From positions 1 through 53,474 of the forward strand of contig NZ_WNJP01000002.1 in the NCBI RefSeq assembly GCF_009733735.1: a DNA stretch of 53,474 nucleotides, written 5' to 3'. The notes beneath the pieces were generated by a model, which saw only the letters and a list, made by a program, of their open reading frames with translations, searched no databases and was not told where the DNA came from. The position numbers were made by a program, and so were the translations under genes. Position 1 is the stretch's first letter, and each line of letters starts with the position of its first letter. Shown one piece after another: positions 25,494-33,823 of this stretch. The stretch is from Sandarakinorhabdus oryzae (lineage in GTDB: Bacteria > Pseudomonadota > Alphaproteobacteria > Sphingomonadales > Sphingomonadaceae).

Positions 25494-26489
25494 ATGACTC
25501 ACGCCAGCTTCCCCGCCGCCCGCCTGCGCCGCACCCGCATGACCGCCTGGAGCCGCGATCTGCATCGCGAAACCAGCCTGTCGCCGGCCAATCTGATCTG
25601 GCCGCTGTTCCCGACCGAAGGCCAGGACGTGGAAACGCCGGTGGGCACCATGCCCGGCGTGTCGCGCCTTTCGGTGGACCGGCTGGCCAAGGCGGCGAAA
25701 GAGGCCGCCAGCCTGGGTATTCCCGCCGTCGCGCTGTTCCCGCACACCAGCCCGGATCGGCGCAGCGAGGATGCGAAGGAAGCGCTCAACCCCGACAATC
25801 TGATCTGCCGCGCCATCCGCGCCATCAAGGACGCCGCGCCCGAAGTCGGCGTGCTCACCGACGTGGCGCTTGATCTCTACACCAGCCACGGCCACGACGG
25901 GCTGCTCGGCCATGATGGCGAGATATTGAACGATGCCACGGTGGAGATGCTGGTCGGCCAGTCGCTGAACCAGGCCCGCGCCGGTTGCGATATCATCGCG
26001 CCTTCGGACATGATGGATGGCCGTGTCGCTGCCATTCGCGCCGGGCTGGAGGCCGATGGTTTCCACAACACCCAGATCATGGCCTACTCGGCAAAATATG
26101 CCTCGGCCTTCTATGGCCCCTATCGCGACGCGGTCGGGTCAGGCGGCGTGCTGAAGGGCGACAAGAAGACCTATCAGATGGATCCCGCCAACGCCCGCGA
26201 GGCGCTGCGCGAGGTAGCGCTCGATATCGCCGAGGGCGCGGATTCGGTGATGGTGAAGCCGGGGATGCCCTATCTCGACATCATTCGCGCCATCCGCGAC
26301 GCGTTCGACGTACCGGTGTTCGCCTATCAGGTGTCGGGCGAATACGCGATGCTGGAAGCCGCCATTGCGGCCGGCGTGCTCGATCGCAACAAGGGCGTGC
26401 TGGAAGCACTGATGAGCTTCCGGCGCGCCGGCTGCAACGGCGTGCTCACCTATCACGCGCCCCTGGCGGCGCGGCTCATGGGGGCGTAA
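25494..26489 (+). CDS. hemB: Delta-aminolevulinic acid dehydratase (porphobilinogen synthase)
   Basis: 331 residues. It joins two 5-aminolevulinate molecules into porphobilinogen in tetrapyrrole synthesis. The Schiff-base lysines are Lys201 (AYSAKYASAFYGPY) and Lys255 (SVMVKPGMPYLD). The usual cysteine-rich zinc site is replaced by TDVALDLYTSHGHDG, with no cysteines, so the enzyme belongs to the magnesium-type, zinc-independent group. It converges with the response regulator gene, overlapping by 14 bp. Confidence 0.93.
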   Translation: MTHASFPAARLRRTRMTAWSRDLHRETSLSPANLIWPLFPTEGQDVETPVGTMPGVSRLSVDRLAKAAKEAASLGIPAVALFPHTSPDRRSEDAKEALNPDNLICRAIRAIKDAAPEVGVLTDVALDLYTSHGHDGLLGHDGEILNDATVEMLVGQSLNQARAGCDIIAPSDMMDGRVAAIRAGLEADGFHNTQIMAYSAKYASAFYGPYRDAVGSGGVLKGDKKTYQMDPANAREALREVALDIAEGADSVMVKPGMPYLDIIRAIRDAFDVPVFAYQVSGEYAMLEAAIAAGVLDRNKGVLEALMSFRRAGCNGVLTYHAPLAARLMGA

Positions 26490-27153
26490 CCACGGGCTGG
26501 ATCAACCCGGCCGCCGCCGCCCGGATGGCGGCCTCCGTCCGGTTTGTCGCGCCCACGGCGGCGATGGCCATGGCGACATGGGTCTTCACCGTGGCCGGAG
26601 ACAGGCCGAGTTCCTTGGCGATGGCCTTGTTGGTCAAGCCCGCCGCGATCAGGACCAACACCTCGATCTGGCGTGACGTCACCTGCCCATCCTGGCGGCG
26701 ATTGGCGGTCGTCACCGCCAATGTGGCCAGCCGATCCGGCAGATAGCGCCCACCAGCCAGCACCAGCTCGACGGCCGCCAGCAATAGCGGTGCGGGCGAG
26801 CGTTTCGACACAAAGCCGGCAATGCCCTTGGCCACCAGTTCCAGCATCAGGGCATCATCGTCGCTGCCGGTCACGATCAGCAGCCGGGCGTCTGGCGCGG
26901 CGGCCTGCAAGGCCAGAACGCCGGCCAGCGGTTCGGCGCCAGGCATCATCAGATCGACGATGCACAGATCGGGCGCTCGCGCCGCCTGGGCCACGGCCTC
27001 CGGGAAATTGCCGGCAGTGAACAGTTCGGCCGCCGGCCAGCGCGCGCCGATCAGCAGCGCCAGGGAATCGAGCAGCAGCGGGTGATCATCGGCAATCAGG
27101 CAGCGGTTCAATGGTCTGGAGGTGGGGGTGGGATCCGAAGAATTTTGCGGCAA
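26476..27153 (-). CDS. Two-component response regulator, NarL/LuxR type
   Basis: 225 residues from a TTG at 27153 with GGGAG 6 nt upstream; no ATG is available. The receiver domain has acidic residues in CLIADDHPLLLDSL and the phosphate-accepting Asp in LCIVDLMMPG. The C-terminal LuxR helix-turn-helix is SRQIEVLVLIAAGLTNKAIA followed by LGLSPATVKTHV. A histidine kinase gene lies 0.9 kb upstream in the same orientation beyond a beta-barrel gene and is the likely partner. Confidence 0.85.
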   Translation of the reverse strand: MPQNSSDPTPTSRPLNRCLIADDHPLLLDSLALLIGARWPAAELFTAGNFPEAVAQAARAPDLCIVDLMMPGAEPLAGVLALQAAAPDARLLIVTGSDDDALMLELVAKGIAGFVSKRSPAPLLLAAVELVLAGGRYLPDRLATLAVTTANRRQDGQVTSRQIEVLVLIAAGLTNKAIAKELGLSPATVKTHVAMAIAAVGATNRTEAAIRAAAAGLIQPVVTPP

Positions 27154-27332
27154 TTCACACTCCCGACCCGCCCGATTGGCTCATTCACGTCGCTCTATAG
27201 GCGGGTTGTGGTGGCTCAGCCATCGCCCATCTGGGCGAACCAGACGGGCGATGTGTCGCCCCCGCTGCCCGCCTAGAAGGGCCACATCCGGCGCAACACG
27301 GGCGGCCGGGCCACCAATTGGGGGATTATTGC

Positions 27333-28070
27333 ATGCGTACCAAGATGTTGCTGGCGACGTTCGCCGTTTCGATGGTGGCGACCGCCGCCGCTGCCGAAGA
27401 TACTGACAAGAAGGGCTTCTATATCGCTGGCGGCGTGGGCGTTGCCACGCTTCAGAGCACCGACATCGGCTATTATGATGCCGGCGGCACGTTCGGCGGC
27501 ACGGGTGCACAGGACCGCGTTGACGGCAAGCTGCGCTTCAAGTCCGCGGCCGAATTCGGCGCCACGCTGGGCTATGATTTCGGTCGCGTGCGCTTCGACG
27601 TGCAGGTGAGCTACACGCGCAATTCGATCAAGTCGCTGGAAGTGCTGACCCTGAACGGCAGCCCGGTCACGCTTGACGCCGGCGACATCGCCGACATCTG
27701 CGATTATCTCGAAGCCGCTTCGTGCGGCGGCACCGGCAACACCATCAGCTTTGATGGTGGCAAGGTGCGCCGAGCCTCGGGCCTGGCCAATCTGTGGGTC
27801 GATTTCCCCGTCGCCAAGGGCATCACGCCCTATGTTGGCGGTGGTATCGGCGTGGCCGGATTTGAAGTGGATGGCGAAGGCAAGGCCAGCTTTGCCTGGC
27901 AGCTGGGTGCCGGTGCGGCCTTCCATGTTGCGAACGGGGTGGCCATCACCCTCGATTACCGCTTCCGCAACGCCAGCGGCGCCCGCATCGAATATGATGC
28001 CGCGTCGGGCTTTGATATCGGCCGGCAGAAGAGCCAGAGCTTCGGCGCTGGCCTGCGTTTCACCTTCTGA
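27333..28070 (+). CDS. Outer membrane beta-barrel protein
   Basis: 245 residues from the ATG at 27333. A signal peptide (MRTKMLLATFAVSMVATAAA) is followed by GFYIAGGVGVATLQ, ATLGYDFGRVRFDVQVSY, TPYVGGGIGVAGFEV and a final SFGAGLRFTF, an opacity/OmpA-type eight-stranded barrel ending in phenylalanine as outer membrane proteins do. It lies between the genes of a two-component pair, on the opposite strand, so it may be their target. Confidence 0.82.
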   Translation: MRTKMLLATFAVSMVATAAAAEDTDKKGFYIAGGVGVATLQSTDIGYYDAGGTFGGTGAQDRVDGKLRFKSAAEFGATLGYDFGRVRFDVQVSYTRNSIKSLEVLTLNGSPVTLDAGDIADICDYLEAASCGGTGNTISFDGGKVRRASGLANLWVDFPVAKGITPYVGGGIGVAGFEVDGEGKASFAWQLGAGAAFHVANGVAITLDYRFRNASGARIEYDAASGFDIGRQKSQSFGAGLRFTF

Positions 28071-28088
28071 CCCGATTGGCGCGGCGGA

Positions 28089-29408
28089 TCAGGCCCTTGG
28101 CAACGAGAGCCTGAACGCCGCGCCATGTCGCCAGCGCGGTTCCAGCGCAACGGAACCGCCCAGCAATTCGCTTTGCCGGCGCACGGACGCCAGGCCCAGG
28201 CCCATGCGTGCCGTGGCCACCGCGCCGGTGCCATAATCGGCGAACAGCCAGGCGCTCCAGCCGTCGGGCAGGCCGCGACCATCATCAATCACCCACAGAT
28301 CAACCAGCGCCCCGCGCCGGCGCGTGCCGATCAACACGTGACGACCGCCGGAATGGCGCACCGCATTGGCCAGCAGATTGCCGATCGCCCGTGCCAGGAT
28401 GGCCGGATCACCCACGACGATGGCACTGCTTGGTGCAATACGGATGGTCATACCGGCAGCTGCAGCGGCTGGTTCCAGGTTCAACGCTTCCGCCCGCATC
28501 AACGGACCCAGCGGCACCGGCTGCGGCCGCGGCTTCACGGCGCCGGCGTCCAGCCGCAGATAATCGAGCATCAGGCCGATCAATTCGCTGGCCGATGCCA
28601 GCGAGGAGCGCACGCCCGCCACGGCGCGATCCTGCTGTGGGCCAAGCTGCAGGCTTGATTCAAAATGGAAACCGGCAGCAGCCAGCGGTTGCTGCAGATC
28701 ATGCGTGGCCGATGCGATGAAGCGCGTCTTGGAATCGCGCTCGGCCGCGACGATGGCCAGGGCGCGCTGCGTGGCAGCCTCTGACCGGGCGCTCTGCGCT
28801 TGCGCCTCCAGGGCGGCGCCCAGGGCGCGCTGTACGAGCGATCGCAGGCCCAGCATGGTCAGACCGATCACGCTGATCAGGATCGCGACCGGGATGCGAT
28901 AGGACGTGTCCTGGCTGAGCGCGAAGACGGCCAATGACACCGTCATCAGCACCACTTCCCAGCGCCCGATCGGCACGCCGGCATTGCTCGTCAGCGTGGC
29001 GACGCCGATGTACCAGACATACATCATGGTGGTGAAATATTGCAGGGCGACATCGCCGCCCGGCAGCAACACCCAGGGGCTGGCGGCAATCCCGACGTTG
29101 AAACCGGTCTGGGTCCATTTGCCGAACTTGTACCAGTAGGACACGGTGTCCTGATCATTCGGCCGCACCCATGTAAAGGCGGCCATGGCGACAAGAAACA
29201 ACAAGACCAGACCGCCCATGAAGAGCACCCAGGCATCAAGATGCCAATGGGTTTGGACCCGCGTCCGGAACCAGAAATGTACGAAAACCAGCACGACGCC
29301 CATGATGATGACGCCGGGCGTTCCAACGCGGCCGCCGTAACGGATTGCTGCCGCCCTTACCGCTATTTCTGCTTCATCGGCTGAATCGACTGCCAGATTT
29401 CTTGCCAC
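28089..29408 (-). CDS. Membrane sensor histidine kinase
   Basis: 439 residues from a GTG at 29408 with AAGGA 5 nt upstream. About six membrane helices come first (GVIIMGVVLVFVHFWF, WVLFMGGLVLLFLVAMAAF, then four more), followed by a coiled linker. The kinase core has the H-box ASATHDLQQPLAAAGF, N-box NLLANAVRHS, DDGRGLPDG and MGLGLASV. No periplasmic sensor domain is seen; sensing is probably within the membrane region. The nearest partner is the LuxR-type regulator at 26.5 kb. Confidence 0.85.
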   Translation of the reverse strand: MARNLAVDSADEAEIAVRAAAIRYGGRVGTPGVIIMGVVLVFVHFWFRTRVQTHWHLDAWVLFMGGLVLLFLVAMAAFTWVRPNDQDTVSYWYKFGKWTQTGFNVGIAASPWVLLPGGDVALQYFTTMMYVWYIGVATLTSNAGVPIGRWEVVLMTVSLAVFALSQDTSYRIPVAILISVIGLTMLGLRSLVQRALGAALEAQAQSARSEAATQRALAIVAAERDSKTRFIASATHDLQQPLAAAGFHFESSLQLGPQQDRAVAGVRSSLASASELIGLMLDYLRLDAGAVKPRPQPVPLGPLMRAEALNLEPAAAAAGMTIRIAPSSAIVVGDPAILARAIGNLLANAVRHSGGRHVLIGTRRRGALVDLWVIDDGRGLPDGWSAWLFADYGTGAVATARMGLGLASVRRQSELLGGSVALEPRWRHGAAFRLSLPRA

Positions 29409-29644
29409 GAATTTCCTTTTGGCAGATTGGCAGATACCAGCGGCGCTTTGCGGTGCAATGTCAATGGCAGCCGGGCGGTTGGCCTTGCCGCCTCGCCGTG
29501 ATAAGGCAACGTCCACTTCTGGAGTGGATATGCGCGAGATTGTTTCTGGCTGCTGACCGATAGCTGCACCGCAGCTGTTGGTTCGCCATCGCCCCGCCGG
29601 GTTCGGCGCGGCGTCCTGCACATTTTGCAGAAGAGCCAGACACC

Positions 29645-29899
29645 ATGGATATCTCGCGCAGCGAACAGCGCATATTGCACCTGCTTGCCCAGGGCGGCAG
29701 CATTCACCATCGCCGGGAAGACGGCCACATCGTCGACGTCCTGTGCTTCACCCGCGATGGCGCCTGCTTCGCCGGTCTCAGCCTCTCCCTGTTCAAGCGG
29801 CTGAAACGGCGCGGCTATGTCGAATCACGCGGCGGGGCGCCGTACCGCATCTCGCGGCTCGGCCTCGCCCGCGTGCGCAGCCAGCTCGACAATCGTTGA
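29645..29899 (+). CDS. yjhX: YjhX/TopAI family putative toxin
   Basis: 84 residues matching the E. coli YjhX family over its full length: MDISRSEQRILHLLAQGGSI at the start, LFKRLKRRGYVESRGGAPYR in the middle and a final VRSQLDNR. In E. coli this protein (TopAI) inhibits topoisomerase I and is countered by the acetyltransferase-like YjhQ. No gene overlaps it as antitoxin, but a GNAT acetyltransferase gene ends 60 bp away on the other strand. The 236 bp between it and the kinase gene hold only small palindromes. Confidence 0.8.
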   Translation: MDISRSEQRILHLLAQGGSIHHRREDGHIVDVLCFTRDGACFAGLSLSLFKRLKRRGYVESRGGAPYRISRLGLARVRSQLDNR

Positions 29900-29905
29900 A
29901 GACCT

Positions 29906-29936
29906 CACCCCGGCGGGCCGCTGGCCTGCCGGGGTG
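29906..29936. terminator. Bidirectional hairpin between convergent yjhX and GNAT genes
   Basis: CACCCCGGC (29906-29914) pairs with GCCGGGGTG (29928-29936). Four more inner pairs, one a wobble, leave a 5-nt loop. No T-tract follows on either strand. It separates two convergent genes. Confidence 0.6.
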
Positions 29937-29959
29937 CTCATCACGCCGGCGCACGCCGG

Positions 29960-30439
29960 TCAGTCGAAGCGCCGCACCCAGCGCCAAACCTCGCCGTCTT
30001 CCGGGTCGATCACCCTGCCGATCAGGGCAAAGCCATTGCGCGTGAGCACGGTTGCCGAAGCATTGTCGCGCTCCAGCGTGTGGGCGATCACGCAGCGGGC
30101 GCCGTTGGCCTGGGCGATCGCGATCAGCCCGCCGGCCATGGCCGTGGCAACCCCGCGGCCTTCCACCAGCGGGAAACTGCCATAGCCGATCTCCACCACG
30201 CCATCGGCATCCGGCGATGCCTTGAAACCGCACAGGCCCACAATGGCGTCGCTGCTGTCCAGCGCCCACCAGTCCGCCCAGGGCGACGGCCGCGGATTGG
30301 CCCCCATGATGGCAAGTACGGCGTCAAGATGCGTGAAGCCGGCGGCGACATCCGGATAGAAACGCTCCACCCCGCGCTGCAGGGCCGGCGGCGGATCATT
30401 GATGTCGGCCGGGCTGGCCGGGATCAGCCTGACAACCAC
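29960..30439 (-). CDS. GNAT family acetyltransferase
   Basis: 159 residues from a GTG at 30439. The acetyl-CoA fold is visible in VEIGYGSFPLVEGRGVATAM (beta4 and the glycine-rich P-loop) and VIAHTLERDNASATVLTRNG, the RimJ/RimL-type signature. The substrate is unknown. It converges with the YjhX-type toxin gene and is followed upstream by a dioxygenase gene in the same direction, 5 bp apart. Confidence 0.82.
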   Translation of the reverse strand: MVVRLIPASPADINDPPPALQRGVERFYPDVAAGFTHLDAVLAIMGANPRPSPWADWWALDSSDAIVGLCGFKASPDADGVVEIGYGSFPLVEGRGVATAMAGGLIAIAQANGARCVIAHTLERDNASATVLTRNGFALIGRVIDPEDGEVWRWVRRFD

Positions 30440-30444
30440 GCGCC

Positions 30445-31095
30445 TCAGCCGTCGATCAGGATGATGTCAAATCCCAACCGCTCCACGCCATCGGCGCGCC
30501 TGCCCAGCGCCTGGCCAAAGATCAGCGGCGGCATCGGGCCATTCAGTTTCTGGTTCAGATCCTGCGCCAGTGTCTCGTCCTGCCCCAGCAGCGGGTCGCC
30601 CTTGAAATACATCTGGGTCACCAGCCGGTTCAGCTGCCCATCGACCTGATAATGGATATGCTTGGCGCGCCAGCTACGGCCGACATTATAGGCGCCGGGC
30701 TCGATGCTGAGATAGCGATAGGCGCCATCCTTGTCCGCCACCAACCGGGCAAAGCCTTCGAAATTGGGATCCAGCGGCACCTTGCTGGTGTCGCTCTTGT
30801 GGGCATAGCGGCCAGCGGCGTTGGCCTGCCACACCTCGATCTTCGCGCCCGGCACCGGCTCGCCCTTCATGTTGAGCACGCGGCCCGACACCTCGATCAG
30901 CTTGCCAGTCGCCTTTCCGGGCCGGCCGGCCACCTGCACCAGATCGGCGTCGGCATCACTTGGCTGCTGCACCGGATAGAACGGCCCCATCGCCATCGGC
31001 ATGGTCGGGTTGGCAGCCAGTGCTCGCCCTGCCAGGCCTGAGCCCACCAGCAACACTCCCGCCTGCCCCAGCAGGCGACGCCGCGTCATCTCCAT
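30445..31095 (-). CDS. Tat-exported intradiol ring-cleavage dioxygenase-like protein
   Basis: 216 residues from the ATG at 31095 (GGGGAGAGG upstream). A twin-arginine signal, TRRRLLGQAGVLLVGSGLAG, directs export. The iron site of intradiol dioxygenases is complete: Tyr97 (AGRYAHKSD), Tyr136 (EPGAYNVG), His146 and His148 (KHIHYQV), with GAKIEVWQANAAGRY as the family core. It would open catechol-type rings with Fe(III) in the periplasm; the substrate is not known. It diverges from argC. Confidence 0.85.
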   Translation of the reverse strand: MEMTRRRLLGQAGVLLVGSGLAGRALAANPTMPMAMGPFYPVQQPSDADADLVQVAGRPGKATGKLIEVSGRVLNMKGEPVPGAKIEVWQANAAGRYAHKSDTSKVPLDPNFEGFARLVADKDGAYRYLSIEPGAYNVGRSWRAKHIHYQVDGQLNRLVTQMYFKGDPLLGQDETLAQDLNQKLNGPMPPLIFGQALGRRADGVERLGFDIILIDG

Positions 31096-31199
31096 CTGAT
31101 CCTCTCCCCCGAGTGAAGGGCCAAGGCTGCGCCTGCAGCGCCAGCGCGTCAAGCACCGGCCGACTTGCGCCGCCGGGCGCAGCCGCGTAACCGACGCGC

Positions 31200-32237
31200 A
31201 TGACGGAACGGCTGCGCATCGCGGTGTTGGGGGCTTCGGGATACACCGGGGCCGATCTGGTGCGCCTGGCGCTGACCCATCCGCGCATGGAGATCGCGGC
31301 CCTGGCCGCCAACGCCAAGGCCGGGCAGACGATGGCGCAGATCTGGCCGCATTTCGCGCCCTATCCGCAGCTGCCGGCGCTGGTGAAGGCCGACGCGATC
31401 GACTTTGGCCGCATCGATGCCGTGTTCGGCTGCCTGCCGCACGCGGCATCGGCGGAGCTGCTCTCCACCATCACGGGTCCACGCATCATCGACCTGTCGG
31501 CGGATTTCCGGCTGAAGGATGCCGCCACCTATGCCGAATGGTATGGTGGTGCCCACCCGGCGCCCGCCCTGCTGTCCGAAGCCGTCTATGGCCTCACCGA
31601 ATTTGCCCGGGCCGCACTGCCCACAGCGCGGATCACCGCCTGCCCTGGCTGCTATCCCACGGCCGTGCTGCTGGCGCTGCTGCCGCTGGTGGCCGCACAC
31701 GCCATCTCGGCCGACAGGATCACCGTCAACGCGCTGTCGGGCGTGTCTGGCGCCGGCCGCAGCCTGAAGGAAGCCAACCTGTTTGGTGAGGTGGCCGAAG
31801 CCGTGCATCCCTATGGCATCGGCCATCACCGCCACATGCCGGAGATGGAGCAGGAATTGTCGCTGCGCGCCGGCCGCCCAGTGAAGATCAGCTTCACCCC
31901 GCACCTGATCCCGATGAACCGCGGCGAGCTGGTCACCTGCATCGTCGATACGGCGCACGGGCCGGACTATCTGCGCGAGCTGCTCGCCGATGCCTATGCC
32001 GATGAGCCGTTCGTCCATCTGCTGCCCAGCGGCGTCGCGCCCGCCACCCGCATGGTGCGCGGCAGCAACCATGTGGTGCTGAACGTCTTTGCCGATCGCG
32101 TGCCGGGCCGCGCCATCGTGATTGCCGCCATCGACAATCTGGTGAAGGGCTCCTCCGGCCAGGCCATCCAGAATTTCAACCTGATGTTCGGCCTGCCCGA
32201 AACCATGGGGCTGGAACAGGCGCCATTGTTCCCATGA
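31200..32237 (+). CDS. argC: N-acetyl-gamma-glutamyl-phosphate reductase
   Basis: 345 residues. The N-terminal NADP-binding motif is VLGASGYTGADLVRL, and catalytic Cys151 lies in ACPGCYPTAVLLAL. HRHMPEMEQEL and VKGSSGQAIQNFNLMFG are family signatures. It carries out the third step of arginine synthesis. It overlaps the following acetyltransferase gene by 4 bp. Confidence 0.95.
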   Translation: MTERLRIAVLGASGYTGADLVRLALTHPRMEIAALAANAKAGQTMAQIWPHFAPYPQLPALVKADAIDFGRIDAVFGCLPHAASAELLSTITGPRIIDLSADFRLKDAATYAEWYGGAHPAPALLSEAVYGLTEFARAALPTARITACPGCYPTAVLLALLPLVAAHAISADRITVNALSGVSGAGRSLKEANLFGEVAEAVHPYGIGHHRHMPEMEQELSLRAGRPVKISFTPHLIPMNRGELVTCIVDTAHGPDYLRELLADAYADEPFVHLLPSGVAPATRMVRGSNHVVLNVFADRVPGRAIVIAAIDNLVKGSSGQAIQNFNLMFGLPETMGLEQAPLFP

Positions 32238-32776
32238 CGGTGAAGCCGGCCATCGAAACCGCGCGGTTGTGGCTGCGGCCGTGGATCGATGCCGATCTCG
32301 CGCCCTTTGCCGCGATGGGCAGGGATCCACGGGTGATGGCGCATTTTCCGGCACTGGTCGACGAAGCGCAATCGAAGGCCACTGCCGTCCGCGCCATGAA
32401 CCATATTGGCGAGCACGGCTTTGGCTTCTGGGCGGTGGAGCGCAAATCGGACCGACAGTTCCTCGGCTTTTGCGGACTGAAGACGGTAAGCTTCCCCTGC
32501 CCGATCGCAGGCGAGATCGAGATCGGCTGGCGGCTGGCGCATGCGCACTGGGGTCAGGGCTATGCCCATGAAGCAGCGCAGGCCAGCCTCGATCACGGCT
32601 TTGGCGTGCTGGGCCTGGCGCAGATCACCAGCTTCACCGTGCCCGACAACACGCGCAGTTGGGGCCTGATGGAGCGGCTGGGCATGGAACGGCGCAGCGA
32701 TCTCGATTTCGATCACCCCGAACTGCCCCCTGGCCACCGGCTGCGGCCGCACATCGTCTATGTGAAAACGCCGTGA
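32234..32776 (+). CDS. RimJ/RimL-type GNAT acetyltransferase
   Basis: 180 residues: ETARLWLRPWIDADLAPFAA, GEIEIGWRLAHAHWGQGYAH and a long helix after EAAQASLDHGFGVL are typical of the ribosomal-protein acetyltransferase-like GNAT family. It overlaps argC by 4 bp (ATGA) and the carbonic anhydrase gene by 4 bp (GTGA), so the three form one operon. The substrate is unknown. Confidence 0.85.
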   Translation: MTVKPAIETARLWLRPWIDADLAPFAAMGRDPRVMAHFPALVDEAQSKATAVRAMNHIGEHGFGFWAVERKSDRQFLGFCGLKTVSFPCPIAGEIEIGWRLAHAHWGQGYAHEAAQASLDHGFGVLGLAQITSFTVPDNTRSWGLMERLGMERRSDLDFDHPELPPGHRLRPHIVYVKTP

Positions 32777-33288
32777 GCCTGCACCCATTTGGTTCGGACT
32801 GGCCACAGCTGGCCGATGACGTGTTCATCGCCCCCGGCGCGCAGGTGATCGGCCGGGTGACGATCGGCGCCAGCAGCTCGGTCTGGTTCAACTGCGTGCT
32901 GCGTGGCGATGTTGGCCGCATCAACGTGGGGCAACGCACCAACATCCAGGATGGCAGCATCGTTCACGTTACCGGTGGCCGCTTTGACACCGAGATTGGT
33001 GACGATGTGCTGATCGGCCATGGCTGCATCATTCACGGCTGCCGCCTTGAAAGCCGGGCCTTCATCGGCATGGGATCGGTGGTCCTCGATGGGGCAACGG
33101 TCGAAGGGGACGCCATGCTGGCCGCGGGCGCGCTGCTCACGCCCGGCAAGACCGTGAAGACCGGCGAGTTGTGGGCCGGGCGCCCAGCGAAATTTCTGCG
33201 CAGCCTGACGCAAGGCGAGATCGCCGGCAACCGCGCCGGCGCCTCGGGATATGCCCGGCTGGCGCAGGTCTATCGCGCTGGCGCGTAA
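32773..33288 (+). CDS. Gamma-class carbonic anhydrase-like protein
   Basis: 171 residues from a GTG at 32773. The left-handed beta-helix hexapeptide repeats are plain (IGASSSVWFNCVLRGDVGRI), and the three zinc histidines fall at His65 (SIVHVTGG), His83 and His88 (IGHGCIIHGC). The family includes Cam, YrdA and PaaY; activity varies among members. It ends 2 bp before the convergent holin gene. Confidence 0.88.
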   Translation: MSLHPFGSDWPQLADDVFIAPGAQVIGRVTIGASSSVWFNCVLRGDVGRINVGQRTNIQDGSIVHVTGGRFDTEIGDDVLIGHGCIIHGCRLESRAFIGMGSVVLDGATVEGDAMLAAGALLTPGKTVKTGELWAGRPAKFLRSLTQGEIAGNRAGASGYARLAQVYRAGA

Positions 33289-33290
33289 GC

Positions 33291-33704
33291 CTATTTGTCC
33301 ACGCCCTTGACCTTGCCCCACTGGCGGGCGGCGGTGTAGCCAAGATAGCCGGTGCCGAACAGCGCATAGAGCGGTTCGGGCAGGCCATTCAGATAGCGGG
33401 TCATGCCGGTGGCGATATCATTGGCCATCTGCGGCCGCACCGCGGCGATGATGCCCATCGGGATCGACCACATCAGCAGCGCGTACATGACATAGAGGAA
33501 GCTGGGCCGCGCCCGGCTGGTCCACGGATCATTGCTGCCGGCTTCGGCGACGATGGCGGACAATTGGGTGGAAAGCAGCTCCAGTTCCTGGCTGTTCTGC
33601 AGCTTCACCAGTTCCAGCTTGGCGGCATCGCGCGCCTTGGGATCGGGAATGATCTTGTCGAGCAGGCCGGCAACCGGCGCGATCAGGGCGTTGAGAATCG
33701 ACAT
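33291..33704 (-). CDS. Three-TM holin of the GTA-release family
   Basis: 137 residues. A helical N-terminus (NALIAPVAGLLDKIIPDPKA, then KLELVKLQNSQELELLST) precedes SNDPWTSRARPSFLYVMYAL, a second membrane segment SIPMGIIAAVRP and PLYALFGTGYLGYTAARQWG. This is the pattern of the 3TM holin used by GTAs to permeabilise the membrane for lysis. No endolysin is adjacent. It lies 13.6 kb from the head-tail cluster, yet the same 15-mer sits 34 bp upstream. In R. capsulatus the GTA holin is likewise encoded away from the main cluster. Confidence 0.82.
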   Translation of the reverse strand: MSILNALIAPVAGLLDKIIPDPKARDAAKLELVKLQNSQELELLSTQLSAIVAEAGSNDPWTSRARPSFLYVMYALLMWSIPMGIIAAVRPQMANDIATGMTRYLNGLPEPLYALFGTGYLGYTAARQWGKVKGVDK

Positions 33705-33737
33705 GGGAGGGGCCTTCCGGTGTGAGGGAAGGCAAGA

Positions 33738-33752
33738 GAATAACCAAATAGG
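33738..33752 (-). promoter_or_regulatory. 15-mer shared with the GTA-cluster promoter, upstream of the holin gene
   Basis: Plus-strand GAATAACCAAATAGG; on the holin sense strand CCTATTTGGTTATTC, identical to plus-strand 19702-19716. TATTCT at its end could be a -10 element, with no good -35, which would suit an activator-dependent promoter. It lies between the tRNA-Pro gene and the holin. Confidence 0.6.
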
Positions 33753-33823
33753 TTCCTGTAGGACAGAGCAGCGTGGCGGCCGCCGTCGGCCAATGACTGG
33801 TATGAAAAGGGTCTTTGGAAAAA

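Noticed and set aside
24687-26066. A 459-codon open frame on the minus strand
   Set aside because: It covers the PEP-CTERM and hemB genes on the opposite strand, both with clear motifs.
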